From: Vanessa cardui
Taxonomy: Eukaryota > Arthropoda > Insecta > Lepidoptera > Nymphalidae
Length of the DNA: 64,000 nt
Direction: 5' to 3'
Assembly: GCF_905220365.1 (NCBI RefSeq)
Contig: NC_061136.1
Coordinates: forward strand, 9,651,702 to 9,715,701
Numbering within the stretch: position 1 is the first letter of the stretch; the number at the start of each line of letters is the position of its first letter. Shown piece after piece: positions 63,905 through 64,000 of this stretch. The notes under the pieces are model-generated. The model was not told the DNA's origin, ran no database searches, and saw only the letters and a program-made list of their open reading frames with translations. The position numbers and the translations under genes were made by a program.

Positions 63905-64000
63905 TCATTCAGCTGAGGCCTCCTTTTCTCCTGAGGAAATGATTTAGAGTTTTTTCAACCACGCTGCTCCAATTCGATTCCAAAGATGAATGGTGAATGA
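63905..64000 (-). mobile_element. Diverged SINE copy 5, cut by the window end
   Basis: CTGAGGCCTCCTTTTCTCCTGAGGA and CCACGCTGCTCCAAT align with the 3' third of the (TTG)n SINE on the minus strand, with many changes. It is clearly older than copies 1-4. The rest may lie beyond the window. Confidence 0.6.

Overview
This window is AT-rich eukaryotic DNA from an arthropod. It holds one recognisable protein-coding gene, the Hox gene abdominal-A (abd-A), on the + strand. The coding sequence joins three exons: 10967-11564, 17935-17979 (a 45-nt microexon) and 44390-44787. Both junctions fall after the first base of a codon and keep the frame. The predicted protein is 346 residues: a conserved N-terminus, Ser/Gly-rich and Ala-rich regions, the YPWM hexapeptide (193-196), a TDWM motif (199-202) that exists only across the exon 1/exon 2 junction, a homeodomain (221-280) with W48, F49, Q50 and N51, the UbdA-type extension and a Gln/His-rich tail.

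The likely source is a butterfly or moth, most probably a nymphalid-type butterfly. The homeodomain and linker match the insect AbdA type. The window also carries several copies of a tRNA-derived SINE with a (TTG)n tail, which resembles the Metulj-type SINEs I know from butterflies, and other short repeats I associate with Lepidoptera. I could not run a search, so the family and species are inference.

Layout: 1-10.5 kb is the 5' intergenic side. In a conventional bithorax complex this would face Ubx, but no Ubx coding sequence is visible. It holds two SINEs, a LINE-like 3' end and a 29-nt stretch flanked by good splice signals (6209-6237). At 10.5-10.97 kb is a GC-rich promoter and leader, with two inverted CCAAT boxes, GCCAT motifs and an upstream ORF whose stop overlaps the abd-A start codon. 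Intron 1 (6.4 kb) contains a compact NRF1/CRE/CCAAT-like element. Intron 2 (26.4 kb) contains a full-length SINE, a pair of abutting insertions with separate target-site duplications, and GC-richer islands that may be enhancers. From 44.8 to about 48.5 kb is a U-rich region that is probably the 3' UTR, with a candidate poly(A) site near 48451. From there to 64 kb is 3' intergenic DNA, which would face Abd-B. It has a perfect 22-bp hairpin, Polycomb-type GCCAT motifs and, at 62.0-62.4 kb, a dense group of posterior-Hox-type sites beside a CTCF-like motif.

There is no bacterial-type operon, CRISPR array or intact transposase. Nearly all other open reading frames are short and look like chance frames. 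The observations most worth checking are the in-frame alternative donor in the microexon, the junction-encoded TDWM motif, the overlapping upstream ORF, the 62-kb regulatory cluster and the two SINE copies truncated at nearly the same base.
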